From Capra hircus (lineage: Eukaryota > Chordata > Mammalia > Artiodactyla > Bovidae), in assembly GCF_001704415.2 (NCBI RefSeq), contig NC_030814.1:72347121-72411120 (forward strand): 64,000 bases of DNA, given 5' to 3'. The position numbers and the translations under genes are program-made. The notes under the pieces are model-generated. The model was not told the DNA's origin, searched no databases, and saw nothing but the letters and a program-made list of their open reading frames with translations. Position 1 is the first letter of the stretch; the number at the start of each line of letters is the position of its first letter. This document shows positions 32,645 through 43,499 of this stretch, piece by piece.

Positions 32645-35041
32645 ATGAACTGGTTGGAGCTCCTTGCAGTCCAAGGGACTCTCAAGAATCTTCTCCAACA
32701 CCACAGTTCAAAAGCATCAATTCTTCGGCACTTAGTTTTCTTTATAGTCCAACTCTCACATCCATACATGACCACTGGAAAACCCATAGCTTTGACTAGA
32801 TGGACCTGTGATGGGAAAGTAATGTCTCTGCTTTTTAATATGCTGTCTAGGTTGGTCATAACTTTTCTTCCAAGGAGCAAGCGTCTTAATTTCATGGCTG
32901 CAGTCACTGTCTGAAGCCCCTCAAAATTTTTGGAGCCCCACAAAATAGTCTGTCACTATTTCCACTGTTTCCCCAACTATTTGCCATGAGGTGATGGGAC
33001 CAGATGCCATGATCTTAGTTTTCTGAATGTTGAGTTTTAAGCCAACTTTTTCACTCTCCTTTTTCACTTTCATCAAGAGGCTCTTTATTTCTTCTTTGCT
33101 TTCTGCCATAAGGGTGGTATCATCTGCATATCTGAAGTTATTGATATTTCTCCAGGGTATCTTGATTCCAGCTTGTGCTTCATCAGTCTGGCATTTCTCA
33201 TGATGTACTCTGCATATAAGTTAAATAAGCAGGCTGATAATATACAGCCTTGATGTACTCCTTTTCCTATTTGGAACCAGTCTGTTGTTCCATATCTAGT
33301 TCTAACTGTTCCTTCTTGACCTGCATACAGATTTCTCAGGTGGCAGATCAGGTGGTCTGGTATTCCCATCTCTTTAAGAAGTTTCCACAGTTGATTGTGA
33401 TCCACACAGTCAAAGGCTTTGGCATAGTCAATAAAGCAGAAATAGATGTTTTTCTGGAACTCTCTTGCTTTTTCCATGATCCATGGGATGTTCGCAACTT
33501 GACCTCTGGTTCCTCTGCCTTTTCTAAATCCAACTTAGACATCTGGAAGTTCGCGGTTCACGTCCTGTGGAAGCCTGACTTGGAGAATTTTGAGCATTAC
33601 TTTGCTAGCATGTGAGATGAATGCAATTGTTCAGTAGTTTGAGCATTCTTTGGCATTGCCTTTCTTTGGGATTGAAATGAAAGCTGACCTTTTCCAGTCC
33701 TGTGGCCCCTGCTGAGTTTTCCAAATCTGCTGGCATATTGAGTGCAGCACTTTCACAGTATCATCTTTTCGGATTTGAAATAGGTCAGCTGGAATTCCAT
33801 CACCTCCATTAGCTTTGTTCGTAGTGATGCTTCCTAAAGCCCACTTGACTTCGCATTCCAGGATGTCTGGCTCTAGGTGAGTGATCACACCATCGTGAGT
33901 ATCTGGGTCGTGAAGATCTTTTTTGTACAGTTCTGTGTGTATTTGCCACCTCCTCTTAATATCTTCTGCTTCTGTTAGGTTCATAACATTTCTGTCCTTT
34001 ATTGTGCCCATCTTTGCATGAAAAGTTCCCTTGGTGTCTCTAATTTTCTTGAAAGAATCTCTAGTCTTTCCCATTTGATTGTTTTCCTCTATTTCTGTGC
34101 ACTGATCACTGAGGAAGGCTTTCCTATCTCTCCTTGCTATTCTTTGGAACTCTGCATTAAAATGGATATATCTTTCCTTTTCTCCTTTGCCTTTCACTTC
34201 TCTTTGTTTCACAGCTATTTTTAAGGCTGCCTCAGACAACCATTTTGCTTTTTTGCATTTTTTTTTCTTGAGGATGACCTTCATCATTGCCTCCTGTACA
34301 ATGTCATGAACCTCTGTCCATAGTTCTTCAGACACTCTGTCTATCAGATCTAATCCCTTGAATCTATTTCTCACTTCCACTGTATAATTGTAAGGGGTTT
34401 GATTTAGGTCATACCTGAGTGGTCTAGAGGTTTTACCTACTTTCTTCAATTTAAGTCTGAATTTGGAAATGAGTTCATGATCTGAGGCACAGTCAGCTCC
34501 ACGTCTTGCTTTTGCTGACTGTATAGAGCTTCTCCATCTTTGGCTGCAAAGAATATAATCAATCTGATTTGGTATTGACCATCTGGTGATGTCCATGTGT
34601 AGAGTCCTCTCTTGTGTTGTTGGAAAAGGGTGTTTGCTATGACCAGTGTGTTCTCTTGGCAGAACTCTATTAGCCTTTGCCCTGCTTCATTCTGTACTCT
34701 AAGGCCAAATTCCTTGACTTCCTACATTTGCATTCCAGTCCCCTATAATGAAAAGGACATCTTTTTTGGGTGTTAGTTCTAGAAGGTCTTGTAGTTCTTC
34801 ATAGGACAGTTCATCTTCAGCTTCTTTGGTGTTACTAGTCAGGGCATAGACTTGAATTACTGTGATATTGAATGGTTTGCCTTGCAAACGAACAGGGATC
34901 ATTCCGTCATTTTTGAGACTGCATCCAAGTGCTGCATTTTGGACTCTTCAGTTGACTATGATGGCTACTCCATTTCTTCTAAGGGGTTCCTGCCCACAGT
35001 AGTAGATATAATAGTCATCTGAGTTAAATTCACCCATTCCC
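32645..35041 (-). pseudogene. BovB endonuclease/reverse transcriptase frame, broken (second copy)
   Basis: 33631-34596 carries the endonuclease C-terminal part and start of the RT (YILCSQRWRSSIQSAKARRG; SDHELISKFRLKLKK; NKANGGDGIPADLFQ). 33085-33477 carries RT core motifs (AFDCVDHNQLWKLLKEMG; KGVHQGCILSACLFNLYAEY). A frameshift just before the active site throws the YADD codons (33119-33130) out of frame. 34699-34902 holds an earlier endonuclease piece. It is more damaged than the first copy. Confidence 0.92.
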
Positions 35042-36084
35042 ATCATTTTTATTAGTCCTTTAAAAAATTGACTTTATTGGTTGTTTCTAGATTATTTTCC
35101 ATTTTCATTGATTCTGCTCTCATTTCTTTACTTTTAAATTTCTTTTAAAATATGATGATGCTGTTCTTTTTAATCTTCAATTAATATATTCAGTCTTTCT
35201 TGCTTCTTAACTTTTCCTCAGTTAAGACTGTTTCCTCTAATTACGGCTATAGCTGTACCCACAAACATTTTGATATATTATGTCTTCTTTATTATTCTAT
35301 ATAGATGTTTTAAATTTTGATCATTTTTAAAATTTTGAGCTGAGGCTCTTTAGAAGAATATTTTATGTTGTAATAATACTTCTTTCAAACACTTGGGAAT
35401 TTTCTAGTTTTTTATTGGTTTTCAGCTTAATTCCAATATGGTCAGAAATTTCAGTCTTATGAAATTTGTTGAGATTTGCTCTAAGGCACGACATATGGTT
35501 CATTTTGATGAATGTTCCATGAGCACATAAAAGCAAGTATGCTGAAGCTGTAAGGTTCAGTATGTTGTGTATGTCAGTTAAGTCAAGTTTGTTAAATGTA
35601 CTATTCAAATATTCTCTATCCTCACTGATTTGTTTGGTCTGCTTGTTTTAAACCTTAATATAAGGGGTATATCAAAATGTTGAAATGGCTCAATGATGAT
35701 TGTGGATTCAGCTATTTCCCTATTTAGTTCTACTCATTTTTGTTTTATATATTTCATTGCTATATAATAATGTGCATTAAAATATACGGAATTATTGTAG
35801 TTTTCTATTGGATTTAACCTTTATTATAAGGAAATAGCTCTCATTATAGTTAAGTACCTTCTTCAAAGTCTATTTTTTCCAGCACTAATGTAATTACCTG
35901 AACTTTTTGTTGCTGTCAGAACTTTCCTGGTATATACTTCCACTCTTCACCTTTTAATGTTTTTATATTTAAAGTTTATCTCTTGTAAATAATACATAGT
36001 TTTTAAAAATTGAATCCAACAATATTTGTCATGTTTTAATTGAAATATTTAGTTCACTTACTTTTAATGCAATTACTTAATTGG

Positions 36085-36282
36085 TGGTGGTTTAGTCACT
36101 AAGTCATGTGCGACTCTTTGTGGCCCCATGGACTGTAGCCTGCCAGGCCCCTCCATCCATGGGATTTCCCAGGCCAGAATACTAGAGTGGGTTGCCATTT
36201 CCTTCTCCAGGGAATCTTCCTGACCCAGGGATCGAACCTGGGTCTCCTGCAGTGCAGCAGACCATCTGAGCCACCAGGGACA
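36085..36282 (-). repeat. Bov-tA SINE, antisense
   Basis: GTGGTTTAGTCACTAAGTCA starts the reversed body, and ATCTGAGCCACCAGGGACAC ends the reversed head. The adjoining TTACTTAATT and TTACTTATT stretches may be a degraded TSD. It interrupts antisense L1. Confidence 0.92.
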
Positions 36283-37122
36283 CTTACTTATTAAAATCTA
36301 GTATAAATAAATAATTGTATCATTTCTCAGAATTATGAACAACAGAACACTTCATTCGATTTACTCCTCTCTCATCTTTTAAGCTGTCATGTTCCTCTTT
36401 TAATTTTCTATGTTAAATCCTAAAAAATACATTATTTTTTAATGTAGTCAATAATAAATGAATTTGCCTTCATATTTCCATTTCCTGTTATTCTTCTTTC
36501 CTTACAGTATCTCAGTGTTTTCACCTGGGATTGTTTTCTTCTACCTAAAGAACCCCTTCAAGTTTTGCTTTAGCATGCACCTGCTGGTATTATCTCAGGT
36601 TTGTCTGCTGAAAATGTCTTTTTATTATTTAAAGAATATTTTCAGTGGGAATTGAGGTTGGAAGTTATTTGCTTCCAGCACTTTCAAGTTATCAGTCCAA
36701 TGTCTTCTGGATTTCGTTATTTCGGTTGAGAAGCCAGGTATCAGTCTTATTGCTGTCCCTTGAGAGTAATTGGCTTTTATCTCTGGCTGCTTTTAGGATT
36801 TTCTCTTTGTCTTTGATTTACAGTTTTACAGTGATATACCTTGGTGTGATTTTCCTAGCTCTGCTTGAACCTATAACATATTGTCTTTCAATGTTTGTTT
36901 TTTTTTTTTTTTTCAAAAAATACGTTTCAAATATTGCTTCTGCCTCTCCTTCTTTTCTTTTCTTTCTTCTTCCTGGATTCTTCTTCTTGGATCTCAAATA
37001 CTTATTACATTGGCTCTTTCACCATGACCTGTATGTCTCTTATGTTCTTTTATGTATTTTCAATTCTGTGGGTTTTTTTTTTTTCATGCTTCAGTTTGGG
37101 ATATTTCATTCTAATCTGTCTT

Positions 37123-37283
37123 TGTTGTTGTTCAGGCAATAGAGAATGAGATGACTGGATGGCACCACCAACTCACAGACATGAGTTTGAGCAAGCTCTG
37201 GAAGATGGTGAAGGACAGGGAAGCCTGGCGTGCCGTAGTCTGTGGGGTCACAAAGAGTCAGACACAAATGAGTGACTGAACAA
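37123..37283 (+). repeat. BovB 3' end fragment, sense, with 11-bp TSD
   Basis: GAATGAGATGACTGGATGGC through GAAGGACAGGGAAGCCTGGC to AATGAGTGACTGAACAA. The flanks TAATCTGTCTT (37112-37122) and TAATCTATCTT (37284-37294) differ at one base. Confidence 0.9.
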
Positions 37284-37299
37284 TAATCTATCTTACGGT

Positions 37300-38700
37300 C
37301 CCACAATCTTCCTTCGGCAGTGTCTAAACTCAATTATTTAGTTCTTACTTTTACTTATTGTGTTTTAAAAATTCTTTTTTTCTATTTTTAGAGCTCTACT
37401 GTATCCCAATTGATGTATAAAGAATTGCACGTTTAAAGTACGTACCTGGATCAAGTTTGACATATGTATGCCCCTGTGAAACCATCACCATAATGAATAT
37501 AGCGAGCATATCCATCACCCCAAAGTTTCCTCATGTCCCAAATCTGTTCCTCTACAGCCCTTTTCCCTAAGCATTAGGTGATATGCTTCCCATCACTATG
37601 GATTTATTTGCATTTTGTAGAATTTTATATAAGTAGAATCATACAGTGTGAATTTATTTTTTGGTATGGGTTGTTTTTAACTCAACATGATTATTTTGAG
37701 ATTCATCCATATTGTTGCATCAACATGTATCATCCACATTGTTATCAATAGTTCATTCTTTTCTAAAACTGAGAAATATCCTATTGTATGGATATGCTAC
37801 AGTATATTAGTCCATTGACTCATTATGGGGCTTTGATTTTTACAGTTTCTGGCTATAAGAAATATTTATTTATACAAATAAATTTATTATGAAAATTCAC
37901 AATACATGTCTTTTCAAATGCTTGTTTTCATTTTTCTCAAGAAATACTCTGTAGTAGAATGGCTGAATTTTATGGTAGTCATATGTTTAAACTTTTTAAG
38001 AAGAAACTGACAGATCGTTATCCAAAAATAAGAGTACCAATATATATAGCCACCAACAGTGTCTCAGAGTCCCAGTTATTCTAATCCTCACCAACACTTG
38101 GTATGGTCAGTGTTTTTAATTTTTGTCATTCTAGTAGGTCTGAGGTGTAATTTCATTGTGGTTTTAATTTGCATTTCCCTAATGACTAATATTGGAGAAG
38201 GCAATGGCATCCCACTCCAGTACTCTTGCCTGGAAAATCCCATGGATAGAGGAGCCTGGTAGGCTATAGTCCATGGGGTCGCTAAGAGTCGGACACGACT
38301 GAGCGACTTCCCTTTCACTTTTCACATTCATGCATTGGAGAAGGAAATGGCAATCCACTCCAGTGTCCTTGCCTGGAGAATCCCAGGGACAGGGGAGCCT
38401 GGTAGGCTTCTGTCTATGGGGTCGCACAGAGTTGGACACGACTGAAGCGACTTAGCAGTAGCAGCAGCAATGACTAATATTGTTGAGCATCTTTTCATGT
38501 GCTTATTGGACAACCATGTATCTTCTATGATGAATTGTCTGAATAAATATTTTGCTTATTTTAAAAATTGGGTTGTTCTTATTATTGTGTGGCAATAGAT
38601 TTTAATATACTCTAGCTACAAGTCTTTTGTGAGATAAGTATTTTAGAAACATTTTCTCCTGGTCTGTGGATTGCCTTTTAATGTTCTTAACAGTAGCCTT
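37300..38700 (-). repeat. Old L1 3' region, antisense
   Basis: ATCCCAATTGATGTATAAAG near 37406, TGAGATTCATCCATATTGTT near 37699, AGTATATTAGTCCATTGACT near 37801, and GTTTTAATTTGCATTTCCCT at 38161 follow antisense L1 order. The text resumes after a BOV-A2 at 38469 and continues to about 38700. Confidence 0.8.
38195..38468 (+). repeat. BOV-A2 SINE, full dimer, sense, with 14-bp TSD
   Basis: The first monomer starts GAGAAGGCAATGGCATCCCA, the linker TTCACATTCATGCATTGGAG lies near 38320, and the second monomer ends ACGACTGAAGCGACTTAGC plus AGTAGCAGCAGC. AATGACTAATATTG flanks it at 38181-38194 and 38469-38482. The perfect TSD points to a fairly recent insertion. Confidence 0.96.
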
Positions 38701-39474
38701 TCCTTCCACTTTTAACAACTTTATTAAAATGTAAACTACATATCATAGAGTTCACCCATTAAAAGTGCACAGGTCAGTGATTTTTGGTAAGTAGTACAGT
38801 TTGCTAAACGATCACCACAATCCAGTTTTAGAACACTGCCATCAGCCCCGAAAGTTCCCTTGTGCCTGTTTGTGCTCTTTCCTCACTCCCGACATGGGCC
38901 TCAGTCAGTCCCTGAAATGTTTACTATATCCACAGTTTTGACTTGTCTATAAATTTCATATAAATAAAATCACCCAATATATATTCTTCTCTGTCAGGCT
39001 TCTTTTACTTGGTAAAATGTTTTTGGTATTCATCTATGCCATTGCATTTATTAGTAACGCATTTCTTTTTATTGCTGAGTAGTATTCCACTATATGAATT
39101 CACCCTGTGACGGACACTTGGGTTGTTTCCAGGTTTTTGCTATTATGAATAATGTTGCTATGATTGTTCAAAATGAAAATCTTCATGCAGACATATGTCT
39201 TCTTTTAGGAGTAGAGTTGCTGTGTCGTGTGGCAAGTGTATATTTAACTTTTTGAGATGTTGCCAAAAGAATAGTGTCTTTTGAAGACTAAACATGTTTA
39301 ATCTTAAGAAATCCAATTTATTGATTTTTTTTATAGTTCATGATTTGGGGGACATATTAAGAAATCATCACCAAACCCAGATCACTAATATTTTCCTCTA
39401 GAAGCTTTATAGTTTTAGATTTTACATTTAGATCTATGATCCATTTCAAGTTAATTTTAAAATATGGCGATGAG

Positions 39475-39694
39475 TTGACTCATTGGAAAAGACTCTGATG
39501 CTGGGAGGGATTGGGGGCAGGAGGAGAAGGGGATGACAGAGGATGAGATGGCTGGATGGCATCACTGACTCCATGGACGTGAGTCTGGGTGAACTCCGGG
39601 AGTTGGTGAGGGACAGGGAGGCCTGGCATGCTGCGATTCATGGAGTCGCAAAGGGTCGGACACGACTGAGCGACTGAACTGAACTGAACTGAAC
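39475..39694 (+). repeat. BovB 3' end fragment, sense
   Basis: GAGTTGACTCATTGGAAAAG, then GATGAGATGGCTGGATGGCA, ending in CGACTGAACTGAACTGAACT. It is 5'-truncated and lies in antisense L1 that resumes with GGTCAAGGTTC. Confidence 0.92.
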
Positions 39695-39917
39695 GGTCAA
39701 GGTTCTTTTTTTTGTTGTTGCGTATGATTACCTAAGTGCTCCAGCACCATTTGTTGAAAATAATATTCTTTCTTCATTAACTGAGTTGGTATCTTTGTCA
39801 AAACTAACTGGAATGTTCTACCTCTGGACTCACATTTTGCACCATTGGTCTATCTTTATACTAATACCATTGTGGTAAGCTGTTTTAACTACTGTGGCTT
39901 TACCATGTCTTGCATCT

Positions 39918-40208
39918 ATTTATTTATTTTTGATTGCATGGGTCTTTGTTGCTGTGCACAGGCTTTCTCTGGTTGCGGCGAGCAGGGACTGCCTTTGTTG
40001 CAGTGCGTGGGCTTCTTATCGCGGTGGCTTCTTTTGAGCGCAGGCTCGAGGGGCACAGGCTTCAGTAGTCACAGCACATGCGCTCAGTAGCTACGGCTCG
40101 CTGGCTTAGTTGCTCTGCAGCATGTAGAATCTTCCCAGACCAGGGATCCAGCTCAAGTCTCCTGCATTGGCAGGTGGATCCTTATCCACTGTACCACAAA
40201 GGAAGTCC
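39918..40208 (-). repeat. CHR-type SINE, antisense
   Basis: GGGTCTTTGTTGCTGTGCAC near 39941, TGGCTTAGTTGCTCTGCAGC near 40102, and a reversed head ending CTGTACCACAAAGGAAGTCC. It splits antisense L1. Confidence 0.92.
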
Positions 40209-40329
40209 TCCAATAAGTCTTAAAATAAGAAAGTGTAAATTATCCAACTTACTTTTCTTTCTCAAATGTTTGGCTGTTTAGAGTCCTTGTGTTTCCATAT
40301 GAATTTTAGAATCAATTTTTCAAGTTCTA

Positions 40330-40354
40330 CAAAAACAAAAACAAAAACAAAACA
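40330..40354 (+). repeat. (CAAAAA)n-type low-complexity tract
   Basis: A short AAAAACAAAAACAAAAACAAAA-type tract inside antisense L1. Confidence 0.8.
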
Positions 40355-40529
40355 ACCCCCAAACTCTTGCATTAAATGTATAGATCACTTTGGGAAGAAC
40401 TGACATCTTAACTACACTGTGTCTTCTGACCCATGAATACAATGTATTTCTCTGTTTATTTATGTCTCTTGGCAATGTCTTGAGTTTTACATGTGCCGAT
40501 CTTACACATCTTTTGTCAAACTTATTATC

Positions 40530-41005
40530 CTCTTTTATCAGTTTTAGAATTTCTATTTGATTGTTTTGGATAGTTTCCAGTTCTTTACTGAAATTTTCCT
40601 TCCTATCATCTAATTTCTGGACTATATTACACTTAAAAAAAATTTCATCCTTGATACCTCAAATCCATATCTCTGTGGATATGTTTCTAAAAGTGTTATT
40701 TTTTCTTGATTTTTATCCCATTCTTGTATTTCTCCATTTCTGTTTTTCACTGAATATCAGATGGAGCAGATGAACATGGAAAACATAATTCGAAGGTCTG
40801 GATGTTATTATCTTCCTCCAAGGAGAATTTGCTTTTACTTCTGTCTAAGATAGGAGCACCAGCCATCTCAGTTTGCATTTATCCAATCAGGTTTGAAACA
40901 GACCTGCCATCCCCAAGAGAATTTAGTTCTGGGTCACTTACTCCTAGCATATAGCCCTCTGGGGTCTCAAGTGAAAGCTTTGGTTGCTTACCAGCATCCT
41001 TACTC
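40530..41005. other. Probable old LINE-derived sequence, not assigned
   Basis: AT-rich, T-biased on the plus strand like the neighbouring antisense L1 (AGTTTCCAGTTCTTTACTGA near 40572), but I cannot place it firmly in the L1 consensus. No gene is visible. Confidence 0.35.
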
Positions 41006-41007
41006 CT

Positions 41008-41925
41008 TTAAAAAAAAAATTGTGGCAAAATACATATAACACAATTTACCATCTTAATTGCCAACTTACCACCTTAATTATTTTTAAATTTACAGTTCAG
41101 TGGCATTAAGCTCATTCACTTTGTTATATAATCATATCCTCCATCCATCTCCAGAATTTCCAACTTGCAAAACTGAATCTCTATTCCTATTAAATGATAA
41201 CTCCCCCGTTTTCCCCACTCCCAGCCTGTGACACCCACCATTCCATTTTCTGTCTCTATGAATTTGCTTACTCTGGGCACCTAGGCAGAGCACCGAAGAA
41301 TTGATGCTTTCGAACTGTGGTGCTGGAGAAGACTCTTGAGAGTCCCTTGGACAGCAAGGAGATCAAACCAGTCAATCCTAAAGGAAATCAACTCTGAATA
41401 TTTATTGGAAGGACTGATGTTGAAGCTGAAGCTCCAATACTTTGGCCAACATTGACCTAATGAGAAGAACTGACTCATTGAAAACGACCCTGATCCTGGG
41501 AAAGGTTGAGGGCAGAAGACGACGGTGACAGAGGATGAGATGGTTGGATGGCATCACCGATTCAATGGACATGAAGTTGGACAAACTCCAGGAGATGGTG
41601 AGGGATGAGGAAGCCTGGTGTACTGCAGTCCATGGGGTGGCAAAGAGTCAGACACGACTTGGCTACTGAATAACAACAGGTACCTTGTATAAGTGAAATC
41701 ATAGAGTATTAATCTTTTGTGACTGACTTATTTCACTTAGTATAATGTCCTCAAGGTTCACCCATGTGTCAAAACATCCTTTCTTCTTAAGTCTGAGAGA
41801 TACTCCATTGTATGTCTACACCACAATTCCTTTATACATTCATCTGTTGATGGACACTTGGGTTGGTTCCACCTTTGAGCTACTGTGAACAATGCTGAAC
41901 ATGGATCTGTAGTTCTCAAGAAACC
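41008..41925 (-). repeat. Old L1 3' end, antisense, third body
   Basis: ATTGTGGCAAAATACATATA near 41020, CATCCATCTCCAGAATTTCC near 41143, and GACTTATTTCACTTAGTATA near 41725 lie in antisense order of an L1MA-like tail. TGGACACTTGGGTTGGTTCC near 41852 completes it. A BovB fragment (41284-41672) splits it. Confidence 0.85.
41284..41672 (+). pseudogene. BovB C-terminal fragment, sense, 5'-truncated
   Basis: On the plus strand it encodes a decayed remnant of the BovB C-terminal region (RIDAFELWCWRRLLRVPWTA-like, with substitutions). The text TGATGCTTTCGAACTGTGGT near 41303 and GAGGATGAGATGGTTGGATG near 41530 is diagnostic. There is no start, and stops are present. Confidence 0.92.
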
Positions 41926-42139
41926 CTGAACTCCAATTTTTTTCCTCCTCAGCCTCATGAAATTGCCAAACACTCTTCTCAGCCTCTCTGTCCCTGTGTT
42001 AGAACTAGAATATGCTTCCAGAGGTAGAGCACAGACAGAGAGATGTCAGGCTCCACTCTCTGAACCTCCCTTCTCTCTGAAATCTTGGAGCCTTGTTAGC
42101 TCTCCAGTATCTTCAAACAGTTGTTTTTGTAAAATTCCA
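41926..42139. other. No gene recognised
   Basis: Short single-copy or highly decayed sequence between L1 remnants. Confidence 0.35.
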
Positions 42140-42355
42140 TCCAGTTTTCCTAATTATTCCCAGTACAAGCTAGTCCATCATAGCCAGAAGCAGATGTGTC
42201 AATATACTTTTAATTTACATCTCTCTTATTATGCATGAGGTTGAGCATCTTTTCTAATATGTAATGTTCATGTTTTCCTTGAAATCCTTTCACATCTTCC
42301 TACTGGTGTTTCTCCTCGTTGATTTACAGGCATTTGTTACATGTCAGAGACTTTG
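42140..42355 (-). repeat. Old L1 fragment, antisense
   Basis: CAGTTTTCCTAATTATTCCC, ACAAGCTAGTCCATCATAGC, CTTTTAATTTACATCTCTCT and GAGGTTGAGCATCTTTTCTA follow antisense order of an old L1 3' region. Confidence 0.65.
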
Positions 42356-42369
42356 GGCTTTGGCCTTTG

Positions 42370-42500
42370 AGCCAGAGTTTTCTAAGGCCAGTTCTAACTT
42401 GTGTGTCATCAAGTCACTTTCTCCTCTGGGATTTGGCTTCTTCATCTGTGAAATGGGTAAGAGGGCTGGACTTTCACCATATGGTCTCAGCTTCCTTTTG
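42370..42500 (+). repeat. MIR-like fragment, sense (weak)
   Basis: CATCAAGTCACTTTCTCCTC, then GGCTTCTTCATCTGTGAAAT and GGGTAAGAGGGCTGGACTTTC, is compatible with a sense MIR core. Confidence 0.45.
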
Positions 42501-42737
42501 ATGCAGCATCCCTGGCTTGATTACCTCCTTCTGTGTAGATGAGACAAAAATTGAGGGGGAGGGCGAGGTAATAAGACAAAAAAGTCCTTCCTACGTCCTA
42601 ACTCCTCATTCTACTGTGTGTATGGAATGCTGCTCTGTGGTTTCAGAAACACCCATTACTGTAACAAGAGGTGGGAATGTCCGTGCTTTTATACCTAAGA
42701 CCGCAGAAAGGAAGCACAAAGCCACGCTTTCCTAACT

Positions 42738-43137
42738 CTGCTGCTGCTGCTGCTGCTGCCAAGTAGCTTCAGTTGTGTCCGACTCTGCGTGACTCCATAG
42801 ACGGCAGCCCACCAGGCTCCCCCGTCCCTGGGGTTCTCCAGGCAAGAACACTGGAGTGGGTTGCCATTTCCTTCTCCAATGCATGAAAGTGAAACGTGAA
42901 AGTGAAGTCATTCAGTTGTGTCCGACTCTTTGCGCCCCCATGGACTGTAGCCCACCAGCCTCTGCCATCCCTGGGATTCTCCAGGCAAGAACACTGGAGT
43001 GGGTTGCCATTTCCTTTTCCAATGCGTTAAAGTGAAAGTGAAGTGGCTCAGTCATGTCTGACTCTCCGTGACCCCATGGACTGCAGCCCACCAGGCTCCT
43101 CTACTCATGGGATTTTCCAGGCACAAGTACTGTAGTC
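42738..43137 (-). repeat. Trimeric BOV-A SINE, antisense
   Basis: It starts with a CTG repeat at 42738-42761, the complement of the BOV-A2 CAG tail. Three BovB-derived monomers follow: about 42763-42890, 42898-43025 and 43036-43137. Each begins with a CAGTTGTGTCCGACTC-like block and is separated from the next by an AATGC(A/G)T..AAAGTGAAA linker. The usual BOV-A2 has two monomers. The third, leftmost on the minus strand, is truncated after CAAGTACTG. Confidence 0.92.
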
Positions 43138-43223
43138 ATTCTCGTTTTTGCTATATCCATGTACTGCATGCACTATTATTTACATATATGTTTCCAGTAA
43201 ATCGACTCACTTGTGTTTTTAAT

Positions 43224-43483
43224 TCATTTATTTGTATTTTTGGCTGCACTAGGCCTTTGTTGCTGCGTGAGGGCTCTCTCTAGCTGCAGTGCACAGGCAT
43301 CTCACTGCGGTGGCTTCTCTTGCTGCAGAACACAGCTCTAGGGTGTGCAGGCTCAGTAGGTGTGGTGCACAGGCTTAGTTGCCTTGCGTCATGTGGAATC
43401 TTCCCGGACTAGGGATTGGACCCGTGTCCCCTACTGTGACAGGCGGATTCTTAACCATTGGACCACCAGGGAAGCCCTTCAAT
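43224..43483 (-). repeat. CHR-type SINE, antisense, with TSD
   Basis: GGCTGCACTAGGCCTTTGTT near 43242, CAGGCTTAGTTGCCTTGCGT near 43371, and a reversed head ending GGACCACCAGGGAAGCCC. The flanks TCACTTGTGTTTTTAAT (43207) and TCACTTGTTTTTAAT (43484) form a TSD that differs by two bases. Confidence 0.93.
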
Positions 43484-43499
43484 TCACTTGTTTTTAATC

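Larger units (their letters stand above)
32191..35041 (-). mobile_element. BovB (RTE) LINE, second copy, 5'-truncated, with perfect 12-bp TSD
   Basis: It has the same orientation as the copy at 29286-32115 and starts only 61 bp beyond that copy's second TSD. The 3' terminal TTCAGTTCAG repeat is at about 32191. The 5' break is at 35041, at a point about 110 bp further inside the element than in the first copy. ATCATTTTTATT flanks it at 32179-32190 and 35042-35053. The different truncation points and different TSDs show two independent insertions rather than a duplication. About 149 bp of it (32492-32640) is a later L1 insert. Confidence 0.97.
25640..37111 (-). repeat. Long antisense L1 body, broken by at least eight later insertions
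   Basis: The plus strand reads L1 from 3' to 5'. The tail region is at 25640-26205 and ORF2 antisense at 26400-29271 (for example ATTTGTATTTCCAAGATGAC at 26650). A 49-bp bridge lies at 32130-32178. The body resumes at 35054-37111, with AATTCCAATATGGTCAGAAA near 35432 and GTCTTTGATTTACAGTTTTA near 36809. Removing the insertions leaves roughly 4.8 kb of continuous L1 order. It may be one element or two overlapping old ones. It has no usable frame. Confidence 0.8.
38701..40525 (-). repeat. Old L1 3' half, antisense, second body
   Basis: A new L1 tail begins near 38705 (CACTTTTAACAACTTTATTA). TTGCTGAGTAGTATTCCACT near 39072 and TTCATGATTTGGGGGACATA near 39337 come next. CAGCACCATTTGTTGAAAAT near 39742 and CAATGTCTTGAGTTTTACAT near 40472 complete the antisense order. 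A BovB fragment and a CHR SINE interrupt it. It is a separate copy, because the 3' region of the preceding L1 starts again here. Confidence 0.8.

Noticed and set aside
29286..35041. Host gene with reverse transcriptase domain, or one tandemly duplicated BovB
   Set aside because: The frames are broken BovB. Distinct TSDs and distinct 5' ends show two retrotransposon insertions.
36895..37083. Poly-T tracts as terminators or processed-gene tails
   Set aside because: They lie inside antisense L1 and are the complement of A-rich L1 sequence.
42738..43137. Regularly spaced direct repeats resembling a CRISPR array
   Set aside because: They are SINE monomers of about 130 bp in a mammalian genome with no cas genes.
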